Source: Chloroflexota bacterium
GTDB taxonomy: Bacteria; Chloroflexota; UBA6077
Reading direction: 5' to 3'
Assembly (NCBI GenBank): GCA_021806765.1
Contig: JAJZQR010000027.1
Span: forward strand, 1-29,768
DNA length: 29,768 bases
In this document: positions 6,537-13,126 of the stretch, in pieces
Numbering within the stretch: position 1 is the first letter of the stretch
Layout of the letters: each line of letters opens with the position of its first letter
Made by a program: the position numbers and the translations under genes
Notes under the pieces: generated by a model
What the model was told of the DNA's origin: nothing
The model's input: only the letters and a program-made list of their open reading frames with translations
Databases searched by the model: none

Positions 6537-9086
6537 TCATCTCCACAGCTTCAACGGCTCAACTACCAGGGTCGAGGCCAGCGCCACTCCCACCGCAACC
6601 ACCCACTGACTCGCCGTGGGAGGTGCCAACTGGGCGGCGGAGGCCAATCCCGGCAGGTACACCATGAGGGCCAGGCTGGCCAGGGTCAGCAAGATCATCG
6701 GTGCGATGGTCCTGTTGTCTCGCAAGCTCCTCCGCCATACGGGTTGCCGAAAGGCGCGCGACTGCAGCACCAGGACGATCAGGGCGAGAACCAGGGTGCT
6801 GACCCCCAGGGCCCTGGCTTGATCCAACGGCGCTCCCGAGGCGAGGAAGCCCAGGTAGATGCCCAGTACCCCCAGGAATATGGTGACGCCTTCGGCCACC
6901 GCCAGGATACCGGTATGGAGGGTGAAGATCGGTTCCCGAGGATCGCGTGGGGGACGGCGCATAAGGTCGGGGGCGGCGGGGTCCGCCTCGAACACCACCG
7001 CCGAGGTGGGGTGGACTATCAGTTCCAGCCACACCAGATGGATGGGGAGTAGCAGTAGGGGTAAGCCTATCAGTGGGATCACCAGGGCCGCCAGCACGAT
7101 GGGGAAGTCCAGGGTGAGCAGGTAGAAGAAAGCCCGTTGGAGGTTTCCGAAGATGCGGCGTCCCTGCCGTATGGCCTCCACGATGGTCCCGAAGTTGTCG
7201 TCCAGCAGCACCATGGTGGCCGCTTCTCTGGCCACCTGGGTGCCTCGTATCCCCATGGCCACGCCGATGTCGGCGGTGCGGAGGGCCGGAGCATCGTTGA
7301 TCCCGTCCCCCGTCATGGCGACCACCTGCTTCCGGGCCTTGAGCCCCTGCACGATGCGGAACTTCTGAGCCGGCACTACACGGGCGAAGATGGCCGTGCT
7401 GCCCAGGGCTCGCTCCAACTCCTCGTCGCTCATCTGAGCTAGCTGCGGGCCCGTCAGGATATCCTGGTCGTTGTGGTAGAGGCCGATCTCCTCCGCCACG
7501 GCGTGGGCCGTCAGGGGATGATCGCCGGTGATCATGATCACCCGTACGCCCGCGGTCTGACACTCCCCCACGGACTCTCTTACCCCCTCCCGGGGAGGGT
7601 CGGCAAAGCCGATGAGTCCCACCAACTCCATTCCGGCCTCGTTGGCCCACCGTTCGCCGGCCAGGTTGCTCAACCCCTTCTCGGCCACGGCGATGACCCG
7701 CATCCCTTGACTGGTGAGTTCCAGATTGGCCTTCAGAGCCGAGTCCTGCTCCTCGGGAGACGGCTGCGAGAGCGCCAGGATGCCCTCGATGGAGCCCTTG
7801 GAGCAGAGACGCAGGTTGCCCTGGGAAGAGCGCCAGACGTGGGTAACGTACTTGCGCTCCGGGTCGAAAGGGTAGTCCTGGACCATGGTCCAGCGGGAGT
7901 AGAGTTCCGGCGGATCCATCCCAGCATCGGTGGCCAGAGCTGCGATGGCCTGATCCAGCGGGTCGAAGGGGTTTGGCTCGGAGGCGAGGAGCGCATCCTC
8001 CAGGAGGATCCGGACCTCCGGGGAGGCAGCAGTGTAGGGTTTCTGGAGTTGCCTCCCGTCGGAGTACAGCCCCCCCACGCACAGTTGCCCTCGGGTGAGG
8101 GTGCCCGTCTTGTCCGTGCAGATCACGGTGGTGCTTCCCAGGGTCTCGACGCCGGCAAGGGTTCGGACCAGGGCGTTACGGCGGGCCATGCGCCAGGCTC
8201 CCAGGCTCAGGTAGATGGCGAACACCACGGCGAACTCCTCGGGGATGGCTGCGATAGCCAGGCTCACCCCTGCCAGCAGGGCATTCACCAATCCCGATCC
8301 CCGGGCCAGCTCGAAGCCAGCCACGGCCAGGGAAGCCACTACCGCCACCCCCCCCAGGACCCAGACCAGATTGGCGATGGCCCGCTGGAGCGGGGTTGCC
8401 TGGGGTATTGCCTGAGCCACCATGGCGCCGATCGCTCCATACTCCGTTCGGCTGCCCGTGGCGGTGACGATCACCGTCGCCCTTCCGGCCAGGACGGTGG
8501 TGCCGGCGTAGACCCTCGGCTCGCGGTTCTCGAGGGCGAGACCGAGGGCGGGCCATCCTACCCCCGTCTTGGGGACGGGGAGCGACTCGCCGGTGAGGGC
8601 GGACTCATCCATCTGGAGGTTGGATTCCGACTCGACCACTCCATCGGCGGCGACGACGTCGCCCTCCTGGAGGAGCAGGACGTCGCCCGGGACCAACTGT
8701 TCGGCGGGGACCACGATCTCCTTTCCGTCTCGCCTCACCAGGGCTCGGGGCGATGCCAGTTCGCGGAGTCGCTGCAGGGTTCGTTCGGCGCGAAGTTCCA
8801 GGATCACGTCCACCACGATGACCGGGGCGACGGCCACCAGGATGATGATGCCGTTGGTCGTTTGGCCCAGACCCAGGAAGAGGAATCCGGCGACCAGCAG
8901 GATGATCACCATCGGGTCGCCCAGCACCCGAACGAAGCGACGCCATCGGGAGCCAGCAGCCTCGGGAGCCAGCAGGTTTGGACCGTAGCGGGATAGGCGG
9001 GCGACAGCCTCTTCGGAACTGAGTCCTCGCGAGGGGTTCACCTGGAGATCGGAAGGTTCGACAGATATCGGTTGCGGCTGGGCCAA
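6537..9086 (-). CDS. P2-like cation-transporting P-type ATPase
   Basis: I start at TTG 9086, 6 nt after GGGAGG on the minus strand; the in-frame extension to 9257 encodes 57 residues of no family character and crosses the regulator's promoter. The 849-residue protein shows the full P-type core: cation-ATPase N-terminus (SSEEAVARLSRYGPN), actuator TGES (165-168), phosphorylation loop DKTGTLT with D325, and hinge GDGINDAPAL (593-602). M4 reads IPEEFAVVF (E283/E284 region), as in Ca-type pumps, but M6 reads WLELIVHPTSA where Ca-ATPases have an N...TD pattern; Glu688 and His692 occupy those ligand positions. The ion is therefore unknown. The gene is divergent from a Fur-family regulator, and their shared 186-bp spacer contains the presumed operator, which suggests a role in transition-metal or divalent-cation homeostasis. 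Confidence 0.9.
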   Translation of the reverse strand: MAQPQPISVEPSDLQVNPSRGLSSEEAVARLSRYGPNLLAPEAAGSRWRRFVRVLGDPMVIILLVAGFLFLGLGQTTNGIIILVAVAPVIVVDVILELRAERTLQRLRELASPRALVRRDGKEIVVPAEQLVPGDVLLLQEGDVVAADGVVESESNLQMDESALTGESLPVPKTGVGWPALGLALENREPRVYAGTTVLAGRATVIVTATGSRTEYGAIGAMVAQAIPQATPLQRAIANLVWVLGGVAVVASLAVAGFELARGSGLVNALLAGVSLAIAAIPEEFAVVFAIYLSLGAWRMARRNALVRTLAGVETLGSTTVICTDKTGTLTRGQLCVGGLYSDGRQLQKPYTAASPEVRILLEDALLASEPNPFDPLDQAIAALATDAGMDPPELYSRWTMVQDYPFDPERKYVTHVWRSSQGNLRLCSKGSIEGILALSQPSPEEQDSALKANLELTSQGMRVIAVAEKGLSNLAGERWANEAGMELVGLIGFADPPREGVRESVGECQTAGVRVIMITGDHPLTAHAVAEEIGLYHNDQDILTGPQLAQMSDEELERALGSTAIFARVVPAQKFRIVQGLKARKQVVAMTGDGINDAPALRTADIGVAMGIRGTQVAREAATMVLLDDNFGTIVEAIRQGRRIFGNLQRAFFYLLTLDFPIVLAALVIPLIGLPLLLLPIHLVWLELIVHPTSAVVFEADPAAPDLMRRPPRDPREPIFTLHTGILAVAEGVTIFLGVLGIYLGFLASGAPLDQARALGVSTLVLALIVLVLQSRAFRQPVWRRSLRDNRTIAPMILLTLASLALMVYLPGLASAAQLAPPTASQWVVAVGVALASTLVVEPLKLWR

Positions 9087-9212
9087 AGAGTGCCTCCCGG
9101 TGCCCTTCGCCAGGCCTGTTCGTGCATGGCGGCAAGGAAGGGGAGGCAGGGCAAGGGACGTACCAATCTTGAGCCCTGGGGAAGTCCGGTGGGAGAGCGA
9201 GTCAGAGTGGGC

Positions 9213-9241
9213 TTGACAGAAGCCGTTGACGGGCAGATAAT
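9213..9241 (+). promoter_or_regulatory. Strong sigma-A promoter for the fur-cbiMQO unit
   Basis: TTGACA (9213-9218) is a perfect -35; 17 bp later GATAAT (9236-9241) matches 5 of 6 bases of the -10. Transcription would start near 9248, about 25 nt before the regulator's GTG. Its -10 and start site are overlapped by the palindrome at 9238-9260, as expected for repression. Confidence 0.85.
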
Positions 9242-9260
9242 TGAGACACAGTATCAATTA
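9238..9260. promoter_or_regulatory. 23-bp palindrome, probable Fur-family operator
   Basis: TAATTGA (9238-9244) and TCAATTA (9254-9260) are perfect inverted arms around 9 bp; inside them AC/GT (9246-9247, 9251-9252) also pair, so 9 of 11 base pairs are symmetric about 9249. The size, AT-rich arms and position over the -10 and start site are what is expected of a Fur/Zur/Nur-type operator. It differs in sequence from the classical Fur, Zur and PerR boxes I know. It probably mediates autorepression and may also control the divergent ATPase gene. Confidence 0.75.
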
Positions 9261-9272
9261 GTCGGAGGAATC

Positions 9273-9719
9273 GTGAGTCACTCGGAGTTGACGATGCCTC
9301 GGGTGCTGGAGGCTCTGCAGGGGGCGGGGTACAAGGTGACCTCGGCCCGCCGCGCTGTGATCCAGGCGGTCCTGGGCAAGGAGCGCCACTTCAGCGGGGC
9401 CGACCTGGTTGCCGAGGTGATCGCCGCCGACGGCACCGTCGGTCGGGCCACCGTGTTTCGCACCCTGGACGTCCTGGTGGACCTCGGGTTGATCGGCCGC
9501 GTCCACCGACCCGAGGGCGGGCACGGTTACGTCCTCTGTCCTCAGGGGCACCACCACCACGCCATCTGTTCCCGATGCGGGCTGGTGGTGGATCTACCGG
9601 GCTGCCCCCTCGGTTCCGATGCGGAGAAGGACGCCTCGGCCGCCGGATTTCACCTTCAAGGCCACCGCCTGGAGTACTACGGGCTCTGCCAGGCCTGTCA
9701 AGAAAAGGATGACGATTAA
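9273..9719 (+). CDS. Fur-family metal-dependent transcriptional repressor
   Basis: The start is either GTG 9273 (GGAGG with 4-nt spacing, 148 residues) or ATG 9294 (GGAG with 6-nt spacing, 141 residues); the ORF remains open further upstream but crosses the promoter. The product has the Fur fold: winged-helix N-terminus (AGYKVTSARRAVIQAVL, then GRATVFRTLDVLVDLGLI) and a C-terminal dimerisation domain with a HHHH run followed by CSRCG and a later CQAC, the two CxxC pairs that hold structural zinc. It should repress transcription when metal is bound. The gene leads the cbiMQO cobalt/nickel importer genes, so cobalt, nickel or zinc sensing is more likely than iron, but the sensing ligands cannot be assigned by eye. 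Confidence 0.9.
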   Translation: MSHSELTMPRVLEALQGAGYKVTSARRAVIQAVLGKERHFSGADLVAEVIAADGTVGRATVFRTLDVLVDLGLIGRVHRPEGGHGYVLCPQGHHHHAICSRCGLVVDLPGCPLGSDAEKDASAAGFHLQGHRLEYYGLCQACQEKDDD

Positions 9720-9722
9720 TCC

Positions 9723-10592
9723 ATGTCTCACCTGCACATTCCCGATGGGGTGCTTCCCCTCTGGTTGGTCGCGCTGGGGTGGCTCCTGGCTGGAGCCATT
9801 CTCTTATTGGTCTCCCGGCGGTTGGGAAAGGGGGACCGAGGCCGGCAGCTACCCCTCCTGGGGGTGATGGCGGCGGTCATGCTGGTGGGCATGTCCACCG
9901 AAATCGTACCCATCGCCTACCACACCAACCTCTCGGTGCTGGCCGGCATCGTCCTGGGCCCGGCCCTGGGCTTCCTGGCCGCCCTCATCGTGAACCTGAT
10001 CCTGGCCCTCTTTGGCCATGGCGGGATCACCGTGGTGGGGTTGAACACCCTGGTGGTGGGCACCGAGGCTGCTCTGGGCTTCTACCTCTTCCGAGGACTC
10101 TGGGCGCTGCTCAGGCGGGGTCGGCGGTCGCCGGCTGTGGCGGCTGGCATCGCTACCGCCCTCACCCTGATGGTGAGCACGCTGCTGATGATCGGGATCG
10201 TCGGCCTCTCCAACCTGGACCCCTCAGCCCACGTGGCCGTTAGCCCGGAAAGCCTGACCTTCCACAATCCCTTCGAGCACGGCCTCATCTCCTCGGAGTT
10301 CGCGGGAGTCGAGGCGGGACACGCTGCCACTTCCTCAGCCACGCCGTTGGACCTCCTGTCCTTCGCCAAGCTGGTGCTCGTTCTGGCCGTGCCGGGCTGG
10401 TTGCTGGAATCGCTGCTTACGGGCGCCATCGTGGGGTTCGTCTACCGGGTTCGTTCCGACTTGGTCGCCGGCAGTTTGAGGGCCCGCGTGGCTCCCATCA
10501 CTCCCCTGTCCGGGACCCGCGTCCCCGAGAGTCTAGGCGACGAGCTGCCCCCAGGTGAGCGGAACCAGCCCAAAGAGAGGCGCATAGGGTAA
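9723..10592 (+). CDS. cbiM: ECF transporter substrate-binding membrane protein CbiM/NikM
   Basis: 289 residues, multi-spanning. The N-terminus MSHLHIPDGVLP carries the HIPDG signature of CbiM/NikM; other family stretches are VLAGIVLGPALGFLAALIVNLILALFGHGGITVVGLN with repeated Gly/Asn in membrane segments. CbiM captures cobalt or nickel and delivers it through the CbiQ/CbiO energising module. In known structures the metal sits at the extreme N-terminus (amine and His2). Here three residues precede the usual first His-Ile-Pro; removal of Met1 before Ser would place His at position 2 again. A soluble-looking insert (about 165-215) and a 40-residue polar tail make it longer than the usual 220-250. 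No separate cbiN is seen. It starts 3 nt after the regulator's stop, so the genes are co-transcribed. Confidence 0.9.
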   Translation: MSHLHIPDGVLPLWLVALGWLLAGAILLLVSRRLGKGDRGRQLPLLGVMAAVMLVGMSTEIVPIAYHTNLSVLAGIVLGPALGFLAALIVNLILALFGHGGITVVGLNTLVVGTEAALGFYLFRGLWALLRRGRRSPAVAAGIATALTLMVSTLLMIGIVGLSNLDPSAHVAVSPESLTFHNPFEHGLISSEFAGVEAGHAATSSATPLDLLSFAKLVLVLAVPGWLLESLLTGAIVGFVYRVRSDLVAGSLRARVAPITPLSGTRVPESLGDELPPGERNQPKERRIG

Positions 10593-10597
10593 CCATC

Positions 10598-11563
10598 ATG
10601 GATATCTCGGCTATCGACTACTGGGCCAACAGCGGAAGCAGCCCTCTCCATCGCTCTTCGGCGCTGGCGAAGGGTGTGGCTGCCCTCGCCTTTGTGGCGG
10701 CCACGGTGATGGCTTCCAGCCCCTACCTGCTGCTGGCCATCTACCTGCTGCTGGCGGCGGGAGTGTTTACCAGCCGCCTCCCGGCGCGCCGTCTCTTCGC
10801 CATAGCTGCCTACCCGACCCTCTTCGCCCTGCTGTTCGCGATCAGCCGTTGGAGCGGGGAGTGGGCGACTCCGGTTCTGATCCTGCTGAAGACCCTGACG
10901 GCGGCCCAGGCTATGGTGCTATTGATCACGACTACCCCGTATCCCGATCTGTTCGCTGCTCTGGGACGGGTTACCCCCGGCCTTCTGGCCGACGGATTGT
11001 TCGTCACCTACCGCTCTTTCTTCATCCTCGTAAGGGAGATGGACCGGATGCTGACGGCGCTGCGGTTGCGGGGCGGGTTGCGGCCCCGGCGGCTGGCCTC
11101 CAATGTGAGAAACCTGAGCCGGGCACTGGGGATGCTGCTGGTTCGGGCGGTGGACCTGTCGGAGAGGCTGTACGCCGTGCTGCGGATCCGAGGGTACCGG
11201 GGCAGGCTGGTGGCGGGTTCCCGGTGGCGCAACCTATCGTGGAACGACGTGATCCCGCTGACGGCCGCAGTCGTGGCCCTGTCGCTGTCGCTGCTGGCCG
11301 TCTTTGCGCCGGCCGTCTGGGCCTCGACTAACGGGCTCGTGCTGGTGGGGGCGGCTATCGTGGCCGGCGGGGCGGCTCTCGTTTCCGTGAAGGCGCGGAG
11401 CACCGGGCAGAAGAGCCACGGAAATGGGGAGACGGGAAGACGGGGGGACGGGGAGACACAGCACTCAGCACTCAGCACTCAGCACTCAGCACACAGCACA
11501 CAGCACACAGCACACAGCACACAGCACACAGCACTCGGAACTCAGCACTCAGCACTCAGCTGA
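10598..11563 (+). CDS. cbiQ: ECF transporter transmembrane coupling protein CbiQ (EcfT) with repeat-encoded tail
   Basis: 321 residues, beginning 5 nt after cbiM. Five to six hydrophobic segments are visible, and the cytoplasmic coupling region has the two Ala/Arg-Gly motifs of EcfT proteins (TALRLRGG and VLRIRGYRG) that contact the ATPase. It couples ATP hydrolysis by CbiO to metal movement through CbiM. A final membrane helix ends near residue 265. From about residue 277 the sequence is encoded by a tandem repeat and reads as STQHSAL/STQHTAH units until the TGA at 11561, immediately at the repeat's end. This 45-residue tail is not part of the family and was presumably acquired when the repeat entered or expanded. 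The last 140 bp overlap the start of cbiO in a different frame. Confidence 0.88.
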   Translation: MDISAIDYWANSGSSPLHRSSALAKGVAALAFVAATVMASSPYLLLAIYLLLAAGVFTSRLPARRLFAIAAYPTLFALLFAISRWSGEWATPVLILLKTLTAAQAMVLLITTTPYPDLFAALGRVTPGLLADGLFVTYRSFFILVREMDRMLTALRLRGGLRPRRLASNVRNLSRALGMLLVRAVDLSERLYAVLRIRGYRGRLVAGSRWRNLSWNDVIPLTAAVVALSLSLLAVFAPAVWASTNGLVLVGAAIVAGGAALVSVKARSTGQKSHGNGETGRRGDGETQHSALSTQHSAHSTQHTAHSTQHTALGTQHSALS

Positions 11564-12404
11564 CGAGATCGCCCGGGTCAGCTGCGTCCGCCACGTCTAC
11601 CCCGACGGAACCGAGGTGAGCCTCTGCGGGCTCGACTTCGTGGCTCACCGAGGGGAGAGAGTGGTGATCCTGGGCCCCAATGGGGCAGGAAAGAGCACCC
11701 TGCTAAATCACCTGCTGGGGCTGTTGCGACCCACCGAAGGAGAGGTAGTGGTGCTGGGCCACGATCCTGCTCGGGAGTTCGGGGCCATCCAGCCGCGGGT
11801 GGGCGTTCTCCTCCAGAACGTCGATGAGCAGCTGCTGGGGCCCACGGTGGCCGACGACGTCGCCTTCGGGGCCCGCAACGCGGGCTACAGCGAGGAAGAG
11901 AGTAAGGCTATGGCCCGCAGATCGATGGAGCGGCTCAGCGTGCTCTCCCTGGCCGATAAGGTGCCTCACTACCTGTCGGGTGGACAGAAGCGGAAGGTGG
12001 CCCTGGCCGGTGCCCTGGTAACCGATCCCGACCTGCTTGTGCTGGACGAGCCCTTTGAGGGGCTGGATCCCAGATCCCGGAGCGAGCTTGTGGCGCTTCT
12101 GAACGATCTCCATCGGGAGAAGGAATTGACCATCGTCGTCACCACCCACCATGTGGACCTGCTGCCGGTCCTGGCCGACACGGTGTATCTCCTGGTGGAT
12201 GGCGGGCGGATCGTCGCCAGCGGTACACCGGAGGAGGTTTTCGCCCGGCCGGAGTTGTTGCGAGAATCCTCCATCGAGCCGCCTGCCCTGACGTTGCTGT
12301 TTCAGCGGTTGTTGGCGGGTGGGCTCGACCTGGGGACACCCACGGACGTGGAGGACGCTGCCAGGCGGCTCCTGGCCCTGGCGAAGGAGAAGACATCTGC
12401 CTGA
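11424..12404 (+). CDS. cbiO: ECF transporter ATPase CbiO with repeat-encoded N-terminus
   Basis: The ABC ATPase core runs from about residue 48: Walker A GPNGAGKST (84-92), Q-loop LLQN, signature LSGGQ (184-188), Walker B LLVLDEP with D208/E209, and a switch histidine in TTHHVD. It powers cobalt/nickel uptake with CbiM and CbiQ. The only canonical in-frame start upstream of the core is ATG 11424; residues 1-46 come from the GGGGAGAC and AGCACTC repeats. No ribosome binding site is evident, so translation is probably coupled to cbiQ. The next in-frame GTG lies inside the first beta-strand of the core and would truncate it. Because the repeat unit is 7 bp, a change of one unit would put this start out of frame with the core. 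Confidence 0.88.
   Translation: MGRREDGGTGRHSTQHSALSTQHTAHSTQHTAHSTQHSELSTQHSADEIARVSCVRHVYPDGTEVSLCGLDFVAHRGERVVILGPNGAGKSTLLNHLLGLLRPTEGEVVVLGHDPAREFGAIQPRVGVLLQNVDEQLLGPTVADDVAFGARNAGYSEEESKAMARRSMERLSVLSLADKVPHYLSGGQKRKVALAGALVTDPDLLVLDEPFEGLDPRSRSELVALLNDLHREKELTIVVTTHHVDLLPVLADTVYLLVDGGRIVASGTPEEVFARPELLRESSIEPPALTLLFQRLLAGGLDLGTPTDVEDAARRLLALAKEKTSA
11426..11560 (+). repeat. Compound tandem repeat: four 8-bp units then fourteen 7-bp units
   Basis: Positions 11426-11457 are four GGGGAGAC-like units (GGGGAGAC, GGGAAGAC, GGGGGGAC, GGGGAGAC). After AC come fourteen 7-bp units at 11460-11557: four AGCACTC, six AGCACAC, AGCACTC, one variant GGAACTC, and two AGCACTC, then AGC. The array exactly fills the overlap between cbiQ and cbiO. 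With 7-bp units every forward frame encodes the same 7-residue cycle and contains no stop, so both genes read through it. I recall similar arrays in Chloroflexota intergenic regions, but cannot check that here. Confidence 0.95.
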
Positions 12405-12414
12405 GATGGGACAG

Positions 12415-12460
12415 GGAGCCGAGGCTTCAGCACGGGGGAAAGGGCTGAAGCCTCAGCTCC
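12415..12460. terminator. Bidirectional terminator-like hairpin between cbiO and a convergent gene
   Basis: GGAGC-c-GAGGCTTCAGC pairs with GCTGAAGCCTC-a-GCTCC: an 11-bp perfect inner stem (12421-12431 with 12444-12454), one mismatch, and 5 further pairs, around a 12-nt loop. It lies 10 bp after the cbiO stop and before the end of a convergent minus-strand gene. There is no T-run on either side. Confidence 0.6.
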
Positions 12461-12478
12461 GGCCGGTCGGCTTCCTGG

Positions 12479-12922
12479 TCAGTCGCGCCAGATGTAGCCG
12501 CCCTTACGGAGGATCCCTTTCTCTGAGTACAGTCTTTCTTCCTCTGGTGCTGCTTCCTCACGCGGCGCTGCTTCCTCAACCAGCATCGCTTCCTCACGCC
12601 GCTTCGCTTCGGGATGCGGCTCCGCCTTGCGTTGAGGGCGGCGATGCGGGTGCATCAACTGGTAGACGCGGTGCGGATCGTTGGTGAACGGTTCGCCGCT
12701 TTGTTGGACCTGACGCAGGTCCTCGACCATGGCAATGGTCTCACCCGGCGTTAGTTCGTGGTTCTTCTCGCCGTGGATCTCCAGCCACTGGATCATCTCG
12801 CCCCAGTCGTTCCAATGACCACGGCGCAGCAGCGCCTCCACGTCTGACTGGGTGTAGTCCCTCTGCATCTTCTTCTGGCCGGTGTCGTTGATGTTCACGC
12901 CTTCGATCTTCTTCTCAGGCAC
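12479..12922 (-). CDS. Hypothetical charged protein with Glu/Ala-rich tail
   Basis: I do not recognise this family. GTG 12922 lies 7 nt after GGGGAGG; ATG 12928 would be only 1-2 nt from it. The 147-residue product has a compact first part (YTQSDVEALLRRGHWNDWGEM, then QWLEIHGEKNHELTPGETIAMVEDL) that looks like a small globular alpha-helical domain with several Trp residues, then NDPHRVYQLMHPHRRPQ and a low-complexity segment of Glu, Ala, Arg and Pro, ending KGGYIWRD. There is no signal peptide, membrane segment or metal motif. It is a single gene, convergent with cbiO and divergent from a CoA-transferase gene. Codon use and a strong ribosome binding site support that it is real. Confidence 0.7.
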   Translation of the reverse strand: MPEKKIEGVNINDTGQKKMQRDYTQSDVEALLRRGHWNDWGEMIQWLEIHGEKNHELTPGETIAMVEDLRQVQQSGEPFTNDPHRVYQLMHPHRRPQRKAEPHPEAKRREEAMLVEEAAPREEAAPEEERLYSEKGILRKGGYIWRD

Positions 12923-13061
12923 CGTCATACCTCCCCATGATAGGCTGTGAATGCCGGATAGCGTTGTGTTATTCCCCTTCAGACAACTCGTGGCGGGACC
13001 CCACCAGCCGGCACAAGGGACGAAGAGAGCGAGCAGGATGCGTGCCGGGGGGGCGGCGCCC

Positions 13062-13090
13062 TTGACAGTTGAGGGGAACAGCCAGAGAAT
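13062..13090 (+). promoter_or_regulatory. Candidate promoter for the CoA-transferase gene
   Basis: TTGACA (13062-13067) is a perfect -35; GAGAAT (13085-13090) 17 bp later matches 4 of 6 bases of a -10. The start codon is 37 bp downstream. A second TTGACT at 13094 has no good -10. The 13-14 bp sequence GTTGAGGGG(G)AACA occurs twice here (13068-13080 and 13113-13126); the second copy supplies the ribosome binding site. Confidence 0.5.
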
Positions 13091-13126
13091 GGCTTGACTC
13101 TATTCTATCCATGTTGAGGGGGAACA

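Noticed and set aside
6559..8082. 507-residue minus-strand frame inside the P-type ATPase gene
   Set aside because: Out-of-frame shadow with low-complexity Gly/Pro/Arg/His content; the +1 related frame is the real gene.
7473..8996. 507-residue plus-strand reading frame opposite the P-type ATPase
   Set aside because: Antisense shadow in GC-rich DNA; composition rich in Gly, Asp and His with no family motifs, while the opposite strand has all P-type ATPase motifs.
9086..9257. N-terminal 57-residue extension of the P-type ATPase
   Set aside because: It crosses the Fur-family promoter and operator, shows no homology to pump N-termini, and a TTG with GGGAGG 6 nt upstream gives the normal start.
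11426..11560. CRISPR-like array
   Set aside because: The units are contiguous 7-8 bp repeats without spacers and are translated as part of cbiQ and cbiO; there are no cas genes.
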